Positions 34,931 through 44,151 of a stretch of DNA of 64,000 bases are shown piece by piece. Source of the stretch: Verrucomicrobia bacterium LW23. GTDB taxonomy: Bacteria > Verrucomicrobiota > Verrucomicrobiia > Methylacidiphilales > UBA1321. Position 1 is the stretch's first letter. Every line of letters begins with the position of its first letter. The stretch spans positions 186,001-250,000 of the forward strand of contig QAZA01000009.1 in NCBI GenBank assembly GCA_003054695.1, read 5' to 3'. Below the pieces are notes generated by a model. It saw only the letters and a list, made by a program, of their open reading frames with translations, ran no database searches and was not told where the DNA came from. The position numbers were made by a program, and so were the translations under genes.

Positions 34931-35380
34931 ATGAAAACGCTCACACAACATACGGCGGCGTTCCTTGTGCTGTGTTCCATCACCCTGGTTCCCCTGCACG
35001 CGGATGAAAAGACGGAGATCCGCGAGACAACCACGGTACATGAAGACGGCACGGTAACGAAAAAAACCAAAACAAAATCCACGATGTCGGACAAGGACCG
35101 CGAGTCGTTCCGGACCTACATCAAAAAAACCGAAAAATCGCAGCTGCCGAAGGGATTTACCCGCACCACCACTTACGTGGATGAATTCCCCGAAACGTGG
35201 CGCGAGAAAGTGGTGATCGGCCAGCCGATGCCCGAGGTCTACTACAAATACAGCAGCCCCGTACCCAGCGATGTGATTGCGGTCTCGGACCCGGAGATCT
35301 CCTATTACGCGTTGGACGGCAACATCATACGCGTGGAGCGCACCTCCCGTCGGGTACTGGATATCTACACCCTGGAGTAA
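34931..35380 (+). CDS. Small secreted protein of unknown function
   Basis: The 149-residue protein has a clear signal peptide (MKTLTQHTAAFLVLCSITLV, cut near LHADEK), then a charged, Thr/Lys-rich region (about residues 25-60) and a compact C-terminal region, WREKVVIGQPMPEVYYKYSS followed by YYALDGNIIRVERTSRRVLD, resembling small periplasmic DUF1236/RcnB-like endings. I do not assign a family. The start at 34931 is chosen because the signal peptide begins there. A possible sigma-54 promoter lies directly upstream. Confidence 0.72.
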   Translation: MKTLTQHTAAFLVLCSITLVPLHADEKTEIRETTTVHEDGTVTKKTKTKSTMSDKDRESFRTYIKKTEKSQLPKGFTRTTTYVDEFPETWREKVVIGQPMPEVYYKYSSPVPSDVIAVSDPEISYYALDGNIIRVERTSRRVLDIYTLE

Positions 35381-35695
35381 GCGGGGTCTGATCGAATCCA
35401 TACTTCTCACGTCATTAACCTCAACCATAACGCAGTGTCCACGCCATGGGGCCGTTTTGCCCCAGGCGCTGGATGCTGCCTTTTCTGCGCAAAACCCGTA
35501 AGGGAAATTTCTGCCTGACTATTTTTGCCTGATTTCTCATCCGCTTTGGTGGAGATGTGCTATCTTTTTTCGGTTCCTCGCTCAATTTATTTGGACCTGT
35601 TCCGTTAAATCACTGTGGAGACCGCTGTGTCCTGTTCCACTCCTACCCCCCACCCGCCCGTCGCCCTCGCGTTCACTCCTCTGCCGCAAGCCTTT
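35381..35695. other. Intergenic region, 315 bp
   Basis: No independent gene is seen. The following gene could start as early as the GTG at 35615, which would shorten this gap. No repeats of the families seen elsewhere. Confidence 0.4.
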
Positions 35696-36151
35696 ATGGA
35701 CACCGCGACCCTCCTGAACCTGCTGAGCGGCAACCCCGCCGCGGACGCACGGCGCGGCGACGGCAACGGCGTTGGCGGCGGTCGCGTGCCCGTGGGGCAC
35801 GGCATGGTGCTGGGTCTGGTGGAGCGCTCGTCGTTCCTGACCCCGATGCTGCGCGTGGAGATTGTGCAGGTGCCCCGCGATCAGCAGGAGCTGATTGCCG
35901 GGCTGGTGGACGAGGTGCTGAGCTACGGGCTGACAGGCAACATCGTGCCCGACTTCGATCCGCAAACCGGGCTGCTATCCGCCATGTGCGAGGTGCCGCG
36001 CGAGGCGAGCCCCGCTTTATTTGAGGAGAGCATCACCGCCCTGCTGGCCTTTGCCGAGCGCTGGCGCGATACCGTGACGTCGCTGGACGAGGTGCGTCGG
36101 CGTGCCGCGGATCGTCAGGCACAGGACGGCGACGATTTGGTGTGGGGATAG
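35696..36151 (+). CDS. Hypothetical protein with weak CesT/YbjN-like C-terminal half
   Basis: The 151-residue protein starts MDTATLLNLLSG; an in-frame GTG at 35615 would add 27 disordered residues. The middle and end (LRVEIVQVPRDQQELIAGLV, then LFEESITALLAFAERWRDTV) resemble the second half of CesT-type chaperones or YbjN proteins, where a helix ending in ..AERW.. follows paired strands. The first half shows no such fold, so this is only a suggestion. It precedes greA by 295 bp on the same strand. Nothing else hints at function. Confidence 0.5.
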   Translation: MDTATLLNLLSGNPAADARRGDGNGVGGGRVPVGHGMVLGLVERSSFLTPMLRVEIVQVPRDQQELIAGLVDEVLSYGLTGNIVPDFDPQTGLLSAMCEVPREASPALFEESITALLAFAERWRDTVTSLDEVRRRAADRQAQDGDDLVWG

Positions 36152-36446
36152 GTGGCATGGTTTATGCTTGACGGGCATAAAGTGCTGAGTCATATTTGCC
36201 CTGGTCATCGGCCCTTCGTTTTCCGAGCATTTGTTCTCGTTCTCCGTCAACGCCCCTCTCCCACGTAAATGCAAGGGGCGAGCCGCGCCTCCGCACCTGG
36301 TTTTCAGAGGGAAAACGGCGCACTGTCGCGTCGCGATTGCCTGCAGTGCCCCCGGTCGTGTAAATCGACTCTCGACATGGCGCCACGAAACTGCCATAGT
36401 TGCGTCTTGCCTAGGCGGGCCGTAGCCCCGTCGTTCCCAATACCAT

Positions 36447-38303
36447 ATGGATACCGATCTGCAGACAATCAGCATTCCTGACACCGTTTCGCCCGCCGTT
36501 GCCTCGAAGCTCAGGAAACTTCAACCAGGCACGTATTGTCTGCACAAAAGCTGGGGCTTCGGCCTGATCCGGGAATGGCTGCCGGAGACGAGCCAGATGT
36601 TACTCGATTTCAAAGGCAAAAGCGGGCACCCCATGCAGTTTCAGTACGGCGCCGACAGCCTGACGCCGCTGCCGCGCGAGCACATTTTCGTCCGCAAAGC
36701 CACGGAGCTGGACAAAGTGCGCGATGAAGCGATGAACAACCCGGTGCCGCTCATCCGCGGTTTCATCCTCTCCCTGGGCGCCGGCGCCACGGCGGACGCG
36801 CTGCAAGCAGTTCTCTGCCCGGAAGTTGTGACGGAAAGTGGCTGGAAAAAGTGGTGGGATACCACCAAGCGCACCCTCAAAAAGGACGGCCACTTTAACC
36901 TGCCCAGCCGCAAAACCGAGCCGCTGCAGTTGCTGGAAGCTCCCACCGAGCTCGGCGATCAGGCCGTCGACGGCTTCCGCGCCGCCATCGGGCCCAAGGC
37001 GCAGCTGGCCGCGCTGGCCACCCTCTCCAAGTCCTGGGCGGACATCAAGAGCGACGCGCTGGCCGACGAAATTGTGGGCGCGCTGGATTCCACGCTGGCC
37101 AAGATTCCCCGCTCGCAACTCTCTCTCTCCATTGAGCTTGCGCTGTGCCGCGATGACTTTCTCGTGCTCGCCGGCCGCCCGGTGGCAACCGGCGCGCTCT
37201 CCGTGGTGGAGCTCTCGCCCCGTGTCCCCGCGCAAATCTCCAACATTCTGGACGACCTGCCCAGCAACCGTCAGCCCCGCTTTCTGGAGAGCCTGAAAAT
37301 TGGCCTGCCTGAGGAGTGGGCCACCATCTTTATGGCGCTGCTGCCCCGCGCCAACGGCCGCACGGCGGATTACATCACGCAATCGTTCGTGGACGCCGGC
37401 AAGGAAGCCGAGATTGTCAGCGCTGTCAATCGCCTTATTCGCGAGCGCTCCATCACGTGCGACTTCCTGCACTGGTTCTGCAAAAACCGCATCGATCTGT
37501 TTGCCCCGCTTGTGGAGCCGCAGCTCATCCTGGCCATCCTCAGCGTGCTGGAGAAGGATCAGCTTGCCGACATCAAACGCGGCACCAAGCTATACGAGCT
37601 GGTGCTGAACGACAAGGATCTGATCCCGGCCATCCTCAAAAACTCCCCGTACGACGACGTGCGCGACAGCGTGCGCGCCATCATGCTCAGCCCGGTGTTT
37701 GGCGATCTGGACAAACGCTCCATCCTGGGCGTCATCATCAAACACTATCCCGAGGTTCAGGCACTCATCACCGGCCCGGAGAAGGTCAGCGACGACGCGT
37801 CGGGCTTTATCGTCAGCTGGGGCTCGCTGGACAAGCGCAAGTCGGAGCTTGAGGAAATCGTCACCAAGCGCATCCCCGAGAATTCCCGCGACATCGGTAT
37901 CGCCCGCGAGTACGGCGACCTTCGCGAGAACAGCGAGTTCAAGTCCGCCAAGGAGCTGCAGACCGTGCTGATGCGCCGCAAGGCCGAGCTGGAAGCCATG
38001 ATTGTGCAGGCCAAAGGCACCGACTTCTCCGACGCCGACACCAGCCGCGTCTCCATCGGCACCATTGTGCATCTGCTGGATCTGAAGGACGAGAAGAAGA
38101 AGCTGACCTACACAGTGCTGGGCGCCTGGGACAGCGATCCGTCGCTCGGCATCATTTCCTACCTCACCCCTGTGGCTAAAGCGTTGATGGGCAAGAAGGT
38201 CGGCGATATTCTCGATCTGCCCGGCGACACCGGCGTCACACGCCGCGTCAAGATCCTCAAAATCGAGAAGTACGCGAAGGACGCCGCCGCCGCGCGCCGC
38301 TAA
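36447..38303 (+). CDS. greA: GreA transcript cleavage factor with long N-terminal extension
   Basis: The last 160 of 618 residues form a GreA domain: the coiled-coil tip IAREYGDLRENSEFKSAKE keeps the Asp and Glu that coordinate the catalytic magnesium at the RNA polymerase active site, and the C-terminal FKBP-like domain ends TPVAKALMGKKVGDILDLPG. The first 450 residues are an all-alpha extension opening with a beta-barrel-like module (PGTYCLHKSWGFGLIREWLP, MLLDFKGKSGHPMQF). Similar long GreA proteins occur in Chlamydiae and Verrucomicrobia. GreA rescues backtracked RNA polymerase; the extension may add contacts or regulation. No other greA is seen here. Confidence 0.92.
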   Translation: MDTDLQTISIPDTVSPAVASKLRKLQPGTYCLHKSWGFGLIREWLPETSQMLLDFKGKSGHPMQFQYGADSLTPLPREHIFVRKATELDKVRDEAMNNPVPLIRGFILSLGAGATADALQAVLCPEVVTESGWKKWWDTTKRTLKKDGHFNLPSRKTEPLQLLEAPTELGDQAVDGFRAAIGPKAQLAALATLSKSWADIKSDALADEIVGALDSTLAKIPRSQLSLSIELALCRDDFLVLAGRPVATGALSVVELSPRVPAQISNILDDLPSNRQPRFLESLKIGLPEEWATIFMALLPRANGRTADYITQSFVDAGKEAEIVSAVNRLIRERSITCDFLHWFCKNRIDLFAPLVEPQLILAILSVLEKDQLADIKRGTKLYELVLNDKDLIPAILKNSPYDDVRDSVRAIMLSPVFGDLDKRSILGVIIKHYPEVQALITGPEKVSDDASGFIVSWGSLDKRKSELEEIVTKRIPENSRDIGIAREYGDLRENSEFKSAKELQTVLMRRKAELEAMIVQAKGTDFSDADTSRVSIGTIVHLLDLKDEKKKLTYTVLGAWDSDPSLGIISYLTPVAKALMGKKVGDILDLPGDTGVTRRVKILKIEKYAKDAAAARR

Positions 38304-38569
38304 GGCGCAGGGGGGGGAGTTCAACTCCGGCGCCGGCGCGGGCGTTGAAGAATCTGAGCGCCGGCAGCCGAAAATCTGAAGGAATGCCGCGCACGCTCGT
38401 CTCATCAACAGGTGCGTCCCGCCCATGATGCCGCATGGAGGGACGGGCCATGCCCGCGTATCCCGCCCGACGAGAGGATTTTACCGATTCGTGTCGTGAC
38501 ACAGCACGGTAGGGGGCCTATTTTAAATGGCGAAGCAGCCCGATCCCGGGCATTCCCTCTTATTTCTTC

Positions 38570-39289
38570 ATGATACCGCTACAAGACCTTGGCATTCAAA
38601 TCTTTGCAGATGGCGCAGACATGGCGGGGATTACCGCGATGTATGCCAACCCCCTCATCAAGGGGATGACCACCAACCCCACGCTGATGAAAAAAGCGGG
38701 GATCAAGGATTACGAAGCCTTTGCGCGGGAAGTGCTTGCAGTGGTGAAGGATAAGCCGATTTCCTTCGAAGTTTTCTCCGACGACTTTGACGAGATGCGC
38801 CGCCAGGCGCTGAAGATCCGCGACTGGCAGTCCAACGTCTACGTCAAAATCCCCATCACCAACACGCGAGGCGAATCCAGCATCCCGCTGGTGCGCGAGC
38901 TTGCCGCCGAGGGCGTCAAGGTCAACGTCACCGCCGTGCTCACCCTCGGCCAGGTGGAACGCGTCGCCGGCGTGCTGAGCGCGGACGTCCCCTCCGTCGT
39001 CTCCATCTTCGCCGGCCGCATTGCGGATACCGGCGTGGATCCCGTCCCCACCGTACAGCGTGCGTGCGAAATGCTGAGCGCCCTCCCTAAATGCGAAGTC
39101 CTCTGGGCCAGCGTCCGCGAGATCCTCAACATCCGCCACGCCGCCGCCTCCGGCTGCCACATCGTCACCGTCCCACACGACATCCTGACCAAAGCGCTGA
39201 AGATGGACCTGATGAACCTGGAGCAGCTCTCTCTGGAGACGGTAAAAATGTTTGAAGGCGACGCGCGTTCCTCGGGCTTTACGCTGTAG
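38570..39289 (+). CDS. Transaldolase / fructose-6-phosphate aldolase family protein
   Basis: The 239-residue protein has the small transaldolase (TalC/FSA-like) barrel: TTNPTLMKKAGI at about 34-45, Schiff-base lysine K93 in VYVKIPIT, and VNVTAVLTLGQ plus SIFAGRIADTG. It is 15-25 residues longer than most FSA/TalC proteins. Reaction: reversible transfer or aldol cleavage of C3 units in the non-oxidative pentose phosphate pathway; aldolase versus transaldolase cannot be decided here. It starts about 270 bp after greA and is probably expressed separately. Confidence 0.9.
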   Translation: MIPLQDLGIQIFADGADMAGITAMYANPLIKGMTTNPTLMKKAGIKDYEAFAREVLAVVKDKPISFEVFSDDFDEMRRQALKIRDWQSNVYVKIPITNTRGESSIPLVRELAAEGVKVNVTAVLTLGQVERVAGVLSADVPSVVSIFAGRIADTGVDPVPTVQRACEMLSALPKCEVLWASVREILNIRHAAASGCHIVTVPHDILTKALKMDLMNLEQLSLETVKMFEGDARSSGFTL

Positions 39290-39539
39290 GCGTCGGGCTG
39301 AGCACATACGGAGAGCCCTCTCCGACCTCGTCTTTTTGTTCTCTGTTGTGCCACTCAAAAAGGCCGAAAGAAGGCAACGAAGAAGAAATACAGCTCAAAG
39401 ACAAACTCATCGTAGGGGCACACTCGGCGCAAGTCCATAAGCCAGCAGGTACCCAGGGTGAGGGGAATGGGACAGACAACGACAAAATCCAGCGTTGGCG
39501 CTCCCCTGCGGCCGTACAGCTCGACTGTGCCGCGCGATG

Positions 39540-39641
39540 CTACCAAGACATGGATGCCGCGTAGCCAATGCCCACCATCAGGGTGCCGGTTGCCAGGATG
39601 TGCCACCAGATCCACAGCCCCGGTTCGGATAGCGTTAGCAT
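39540..39641 (-). CDS. 33-codon hydrophobic ORF coupled to the TPR gene
   Basis: MLTLSEPGLWIWWHILATGT... is a short hydrophobic peptide that could span the membrane once. Its ATG lies two bases after the TAA of the TPR gene (TAAGGATG), a classic coupled arrangement. Such a short frame can easily occur by chance, so the support is positional. The remaining 39290-39539 holds nothing recognisable. Confidence 0.3.
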   Translation of the reverse strand: MLTLSEPGLWIWWHILATGTLMVGIGYAASMSW

Positions 39642-39643
39642 CC

Positions 39644-40756
39644 TTACACCGATCCCGACGCATCCGACGCGCGGCGTTCAATCTCCAGCAGCAGGCTGTG
39701 GTGGGCGCTGCTATGGGGTTGCAGGTGCAGCATTTGCTCGGCGGCCAGGCGGGCGGCTTTCCAGTCCCCCACCTGCATGGCGCAGGCGGCAAGGCCGCTC
39801 CATGCGCCAAAGTGGAAGGGCTTGGCTTGCACCACTTTACGGCAGGCGGCCATACTTTCGCGGTAGCGATGCATTTTGTACAGCGCGGTGGCGACTTTGT
39901 TGACGGCTTCGGGCCAGTCCTCATGCTCGCGCGCCAGCTTTTCGAAAATACTAAGGGCCAGGTCCAGGTCGCCGCGATTCATCGCGTCGGTGCCACGTTC
40001 CATGAGGGCGCGGGCTTCCGGGCCGGCTTCGTCCATCCAGCACGCCCACAGGCCCTGGGCGGCGATGTTAATGACGGCCGGGTCCTTCGATTTCATCAGG
40101 TCCACCAGCACGTGCTCGGCGCCGGCCTCCACCAGCATGCTCAGGGCGCGGGCGCGCTCCTCGTCACTGCCATCGGCCAGGCGGGCGCTTAAGTCGCTGA
40201 GATGGTGCTCGCGGTCGGGAATTTCCACCAGCGCGGCGTCGCGGGCGATTTCGTCCAGCTCGTCCATCAGGGGCAGCAGGTCCGGGTCGTCCTTCGCGAT
40301 AATCTTGTAGCTGCCCAGCATGCGGATGGCGATGCGCAGGCAGCGCCGCGCGTCCTCCAGCCGGCCTAGCTGGCACTCATAGCAGCCCAGGTTGTAGTGA
40401 TACAGGGCCATGCTGCGCATAAAGTCCGGCGCGGCCAGCAGCGCGTCGCGGGCCTCCTCCGTGCGATGCAGGGCGTGCAGGCAGTAGCTGCGGTAAATGT
40501 AGGCTTGCGGGTGCTCCGTCCCCTCCGCGCACAGGCTCTGCGCGCGGGCCAGCGCTCCGTCGTGGTCGTCCTTTTGGATAAGCAGGGTAATCTGGAAAAG
40601 CGTCACCTGAATCCACGTGCGCCCTTCCTCCTGCACCATTTCCTCCAGCTCCAGCCAGGCGTCGTCCGGCATGCCCAGGTCCAGATACCCCTGCGCCGCC
40701 TCCAGTCGCCGCGCGACGTGGGTGGGCAGGTTGGGGGAGGAACTACTCGAACTCAT
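39644..40756 (-). CDS. TPR repeat protein with a HEAT-like insert
   Basis: The 370-residue protein has several tetratricopeptide repeats: ARRLEAAQGYLDLGMPDDAW, HPQAYIYRSYCLHALHRTEE, ALYHYNLGCYECQLGRLEDA in the first half, and ALMERGTDAMNRGDLDLALS, EAVNKVATALYKMHRYRESM, AWSGLAACAMQVGDWKAARL in the second. Between them (about 200-240) is a HEAT-like segment (EERARALSMLVEAGAEHVLV). It is soluble, without signal peptide, likely a protein-interaction scaffold. Start 40756 (MSSSSSS) is used; the frame extends to 41077 through non-conserved sequence. Confidence 0.82.
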   Translation of the reverse strand: MSSSSSSPNLPTHVARRLEAAQGYLDLGMPDDAWLELEEMVQEEGRTWIQVTLFQITLLIQKDDHDGALARAQSLCAEGTEHPQAYIYRSYCLHALHRTEEARDALLAAPDFMRSMALYHYNLGCYECQLGRLEDARRCLRIAIRMLGSYKIIAKDDPDLLPLMDELDEIARDAALVEIPDREHHLSDLSARLADGSDEERARALSMLVEAGAEHVLVDLMKSKDPAVINIAAQGLWACWMDEAGPEARALMERGTDAMNRGDLDLALSIFEKLAREHEDWPEAVNKVATALYKMHRYRESMAACRKVVQAKPFHFGAWSGLAACAMQVGDWKAARLAAEQMLHLQPHSSAHHSLLLEIERRASDASGSV

Positions 40757-40945
40757 GGCGGCGCTATTGTGCACCAAACCCGCCCAGTCGCCAAAGAAAA
40801 AACGATTAACCAATGCAAGGAAAGAGCGGGGAAGGGGGAGGGGCGCAACCACAAATCGCTCGACTGACATGAATGGGGCGGCGATCCGAACGGGCCCGAC
40901 TGGCCGCCGAATCAAAAGTACAACTGGATTCGATTCAACATATTT

Positions 40946-41543
40946 CTCCTCCCCGTTATCCCCCTTAGAGGCTTGTATCCCCCCTAAAGCGATGTACTCT
41001 GTAAATTGTGTTGCAACCACAGGGCGTTTCGCAATCGCGATCGAGGCAGATTTTCTCGCTCTAGAGGCTGTCGACATTTCCGCTGCATCCCCTTGGCGAA
41101 ACTTTCCGTCCTTGGCGATACTATCTGCCTTGGATCTACGGACCTTCAGATAACATCGCCAAGGGCGGAAAGCTTCGCCAAGAGGGTTGCTCCCACGATG
41201 TTCAACCGTCCTTACGTTCCCCCTTTATCGCCTGCTTAGAGGCTTACGTCCCCCTTAGAGCGAGACATTCTTCTCCGTACTGCAGTACGGCTTCACAGAT
41301 GTCTCGCTCTAAGGGGGACGTAAGCCTCTAAGCAGAGGATAAAGGGGGAGGAGGCCAAATGTCGACAGCCTCTAGAGGAGTTTTTCGCTTCTCAGTCTTG
41401 GCGATCTTTCGGTCCTTGGCGTTAAAAATCCCCTCGCCATACAATCCAACAGATTTTTAACGCCAAGGACGGAAAGATCGCCAAGGGGAACCGCAGCACG
41501 CGGAATTGTCGACAGCCTCTAAGGGGGGATAAAGGGAGAGGAG
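40946..41543. repeat. Nested block of family A and B inverted repeats
   Basis: The outer pair is CTCCTCCCCGTTATCCCCC...TTAGAGGC (from 40946) and GCCTCTAAGGGGGGAT...GAGAGGAG (to 41543). Inside lie a family B hairpin (41092-41187, CCTTGGCGA...TCGCCAAG), a perfect 35-bp family A hairpin (arms 41234-41268 and 41299-41333, outer CCCCCTTTATCG at 41219), and another family B hairpin (41397-41488, CTTGGCGATCTTTC...GAAAGATCGCCAAG). GTCGACA with adjoining AGCCTCT occurs three times (near 41067, 41361, 41509), marking element borders. The 1.0-kb gap 40757-41771 contains no gene. Confidence 0.85.
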
Positions 41544-41771
41544 TTTGGGAGTGGTAAACGATGCGAGTACCCGATACCACACTCTGCCATTCATGCGATT
41601 TGTGCGATTCGTGGTTTCTCCCTCCCGCTTCTCTGGCTGGCATAAATCCTGCATGCTCGCAAAATGTACCATTTTGCCCGTCTTCCGCAGGGCGGAAGCG
41701 GCGCCGCGGGCTCAAATTGCGCACATCGGTTTGCAAAGGTGCGTGCTTTACACTATCCTCCTTACTTAACC

Positions 41772-42260
41772 ATGAGTGCTTTTGAGCAAGTCCAGGCCTT
41801 CTTCGACAAGCAGGAACTGAAGTACCGGTCCGATCCTGAGCTGGGCATGCTGCAAATGCATGTCTCCAGCCGCAACGGCTCCTGGCAGTGCATCGTGCAC
41901 GTCAATACGGACCGCAACGTGCTCTCCGTCTTCTACATCTTCCCCGTCAAAGTCAAAAAGGCCAAGCGCCCGCTTCTCTCCGAGACACTGGTGCGCGCCA
42001 ACTACGGACTGCTGGTAGGCTGCTTTGAGATGGACTACGAGGACGGCGAAATCCGCTACAAATCCAGCATGCCCCTGCACGGCGACGAGCTCTCCGACGA
42101 CGTCCTGCACCATATCGTCCTGGCCAGCGCCCACACCTTCGAGCGCTACTTCGAAAGCCTCATGCTCGTCATCTACTCCGATATTTCCCCCGCCGAAGCC
42201 GTAGCCCGCGCCGAGCGCAAGGAGGAGGACCCGACGTTTGATTTTGAAGCGTACCGGTAG
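41772..42260 (+). CDS. YbjN domain protein (type III chaperone-like fold)
   Basis: The 162-residue acidic protein shows the YbjN pattern: a first helix AFEQVQAFFDKQELKY, strands WQCIVHVNTDRNVLSVFYIF, helix LLSETLVRANYGLLVGCFEM, strands DGEIRYKSSMPLHGDELSDD and a last helix ASAHTFERYFESLMLVIYSD. YbjN shares its fold with class I type III secretion chaperones and is a common regulator or chaperone of unknown target in bacteria. The ATG at 41772 follows AACC with no Shine-Dalgarno. No secretion genes are adjacent. Confidence 0.8.
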   Translation: MSAFEQVQAFFDKQELKYRSDPELGMLQMHVSSRNGSWQCIVHVNTDRNVLSVFYIFPVKVKKAKRPLLSETLVRANYGLLVGCFEMDYEDGEIRYKSSMPLHGDELSDDVLHHIVLASAHTFERYFESLMLVIYSDISPAEAVARAERKEEDPTFDFEAYR

Positions 42261-42473
42261 GAAGGGGACAGCATCAGAGCCGTTTAAGCACGGCATGTTC
42301 AGGCGCTATCCCTCCGAAACCTGCTGCGTTTGTGACTTGGAGTTTAACATAATCTCCACTGCATTTAACGGGGAGATATTAACCACAAAGTCACAAAGAA
42401 ACCAAGTTTCAGAGGGTCCGCCAAGTGATTTGGCGTTGCGATAAAGTAGTATTCCGGGCCCGTCCTGCACGCC

Positions 42474-43880
42474 CTACGCCACGCGCCGCAAATTGCTCGG
42501 CAGAATGTTCAGCTCCGCCCGGTACTTGGCCACCGTGCGGCGCGCAAGGGGAATGCCGCGCTCGGACAAGATCTTGACGATCTCCTGGTCCGACAACGGT
42601 TTGTGCTGATCCTCGCGCGTAATCAGCTCCTGGATCGAGCTCTTCACGCTCGTGTTCGACATCACCTCGCCGGACGACGTCTGGTAGCCGGGCGTAAAGA
42701 AATACTTCAGGTCAAACAGCCCCCACGGCGTCTGGATGTACTTGTTGGCGATGGCTCGGCTCACCGTCGTCTCGTGCACGCCCACAATTTCCGCCACCTG
42801 GCTCATCGTCAGCGGCTTGAGATGCGCGGTGCCCTCGTCAAAAAACTCCTTCTGCCGCTTCACGATTTCCGTCGCGATATTCTGGATCGTCTGCTGCCGC
42901 TGGTGCAGGCACTTGATGAGAAATTTGCCCGCGCGGATCTTCTCCTTCAGGTACTCGCGCAGGTTGGTGTCTTTGCCGTTGTTGGCCAGTAAGTCCTTGT
43001 AGGTGTCCGAGATACGCAGCCGCGGGATCGGATCTTCGTTCATCACCACCGTCCACTCTCCGCCCACTTTCTGCACCGCCATCTCCGCCGCCACCACATT
43101 CTGCTTGTCGTCGCTGGAGAAGCTGCTGCCCGGGCGCGGGTTAAGCGTGCCGATAAAATGGGCGCCCTGCTGCACGCGCTCCACGGGCACCTTCAGCGCG
43201 CGCGCAATCTCCTGGTACTTTTTGCGGCCCAGCTGGTCCATGTGATGGGTCACGATCGCGGACTCCACGTCCTCCGACTTGCCCAGGCGATCAAGCTGGA
43301 TCAACAGGCACTCGCGCAGATCGCGTGCGCCAACTCCCACGGGATCAAAGGTTTGCACCAGGGCCAACGCATCCTTGGCCTTCTCGTAGTTCACCTGCAC
43401 ACTTTGCGCCACCTCCAGCAGCGGCACCTTCAGGTAGCCCGCGTCGTCCAGGTTGCCGATAATCTCGCGCCCCACGGCAATGATCGCCTGGTCGTTGGTG
43501 CTCAAAATCAGCTGCTGCTCCAGGTGGTCCGACAAGTGCGTGGCCTCCACCTGGCTGTCGAAAAGAAACTGGCGGCGCTCCGCCGCCTCCTGCGTGTAGG
43601 GGCTGGTGCTGTGCGACTGGGCAAAATATTCGCGCCACTCCTCATCATTCTGGCGCAGCACATCCAGCTCCTTTTCCCATTCCGCATCGCTCTCCTCCTC
43701 GGCCTTGGGTTCCTCGCGGTTTTCCTCCAGCACGGGGTTAATCTCCAGCTCCTGCTGAACCAGCGACTGGAGCTCCATGACGGGCGCCTGCAGAAACTGC
43801 AGCGACTGCTGCATCTGCGGCGAGAGTGTTTGGCCGAGCGAGAGATTTTGGTGGAGGCCGATACCGGACATGCTCTGCAT
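42474..43880 (-). CDS. rpoN: RNA polymerase sigma-54 factor
   Basis: The 468-residue protein has all three regions: N-terminal glutamine-rich activator-contact region (LHQNLSLGQTLSPQMQQSLQ), acidic region around residues 60-110, the core-binding and HTH parts (MSQVAEIVGVHETTVSRAIA), and the C-terminal RpoN box ARRTVAKYRAELNILPS that reads -24 promoter elements. Function: specificity factor that needs an AAA+ activator. Start 43880 (MQSMSG) or 43892. Some sigma-54-like sites may exist in this window (34902-34917). No activator gene is nearby. Confidence 0.95.
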   Translation of the reverse strand: MQSMSGIGLHQNLSLGQTLSPQMQQSLQFLQAPVMELQSLVQQELEINPVLEENREEPKAEEESDAEWEKELDVLRQNDEEWREYFAQSHSTSPYTQEAAERRQFLFDSQVEATHLSDHLEQQLILSTNDQAIIAVGREIIGNLDDAGYLKVPLLEVAQSVQVNYEKAKDALALVQTFDPVGVGARDLRECLLIQLDRLGKSEDVESAIVTHHMDQLGRKKYQEIARALKVPVERVQQGAHFIGTLNPRPGSSFSSDDKQNVVAAEMAVQKVGGEWTVVMNEDPIPRLRISDTYKDLLANNGKDTNLREYLKEKIRAGKFLIKCLHQRQQTIQNIATEIVKRQKEFFDEGTAHLKPLTMSQVAEIVGVHETTVSRAIANKYIQTPWGLFDLKYFFTPGYQTSSGEVMSNTSVKSSIQELITREDQHKPLSDQEIVKILSERGIPLARRTVAKYRAELNILPSNLRRVA

Positions 43881-44103
43881 CTTACCACCCAACTACATAG
43901 AAGCAAGCAGAAAACGTGCCATTAATTTTGCTTCAATTGCAGCTCAAAGCGACAATTCCACCCTATCCAGAGTACCGACACAGACTTAACACTAGAATAA
44001 TTTTTTAGGAAGTCAAGCGTCATGCCAATTTTACCCGGCAATCGCGCAACATTAGAGCCAGATGCAGGGCACACGAACACGACGCGGCCTCCAAAACGCA
44101 AAC

Positions 44104-44130
44104 GCCCGAAATGCAATTCGCATTCCGGGC
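44104..44130 (-). terminator. Intrinsic terminator of kamA
   Basis: On the minus strand GCCCGGAATGC / GCATTTCGGGC forms an 11-bp stem with one mismatch and a 5-base loop, followed by GTTTGCGTTTT. It begins 22 bases after the kamA stop codon. Confidence 0.75.
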
Positions 44131-44151
44131 TGTGAAACTTGCAGCGATGGC

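Noticed and set aside
36161-36181. TTTATGC...GCATAAA hairpin as a terminator
   Set aside because: Short AT-rich stem of 7 bp without a T run.
39355-39924. 189-residue open frame on the minus strand
   Set aside because: Most of it overlaps the TPR gene in another frame; only the last part has a protein-like look and no start codon belongs to it.
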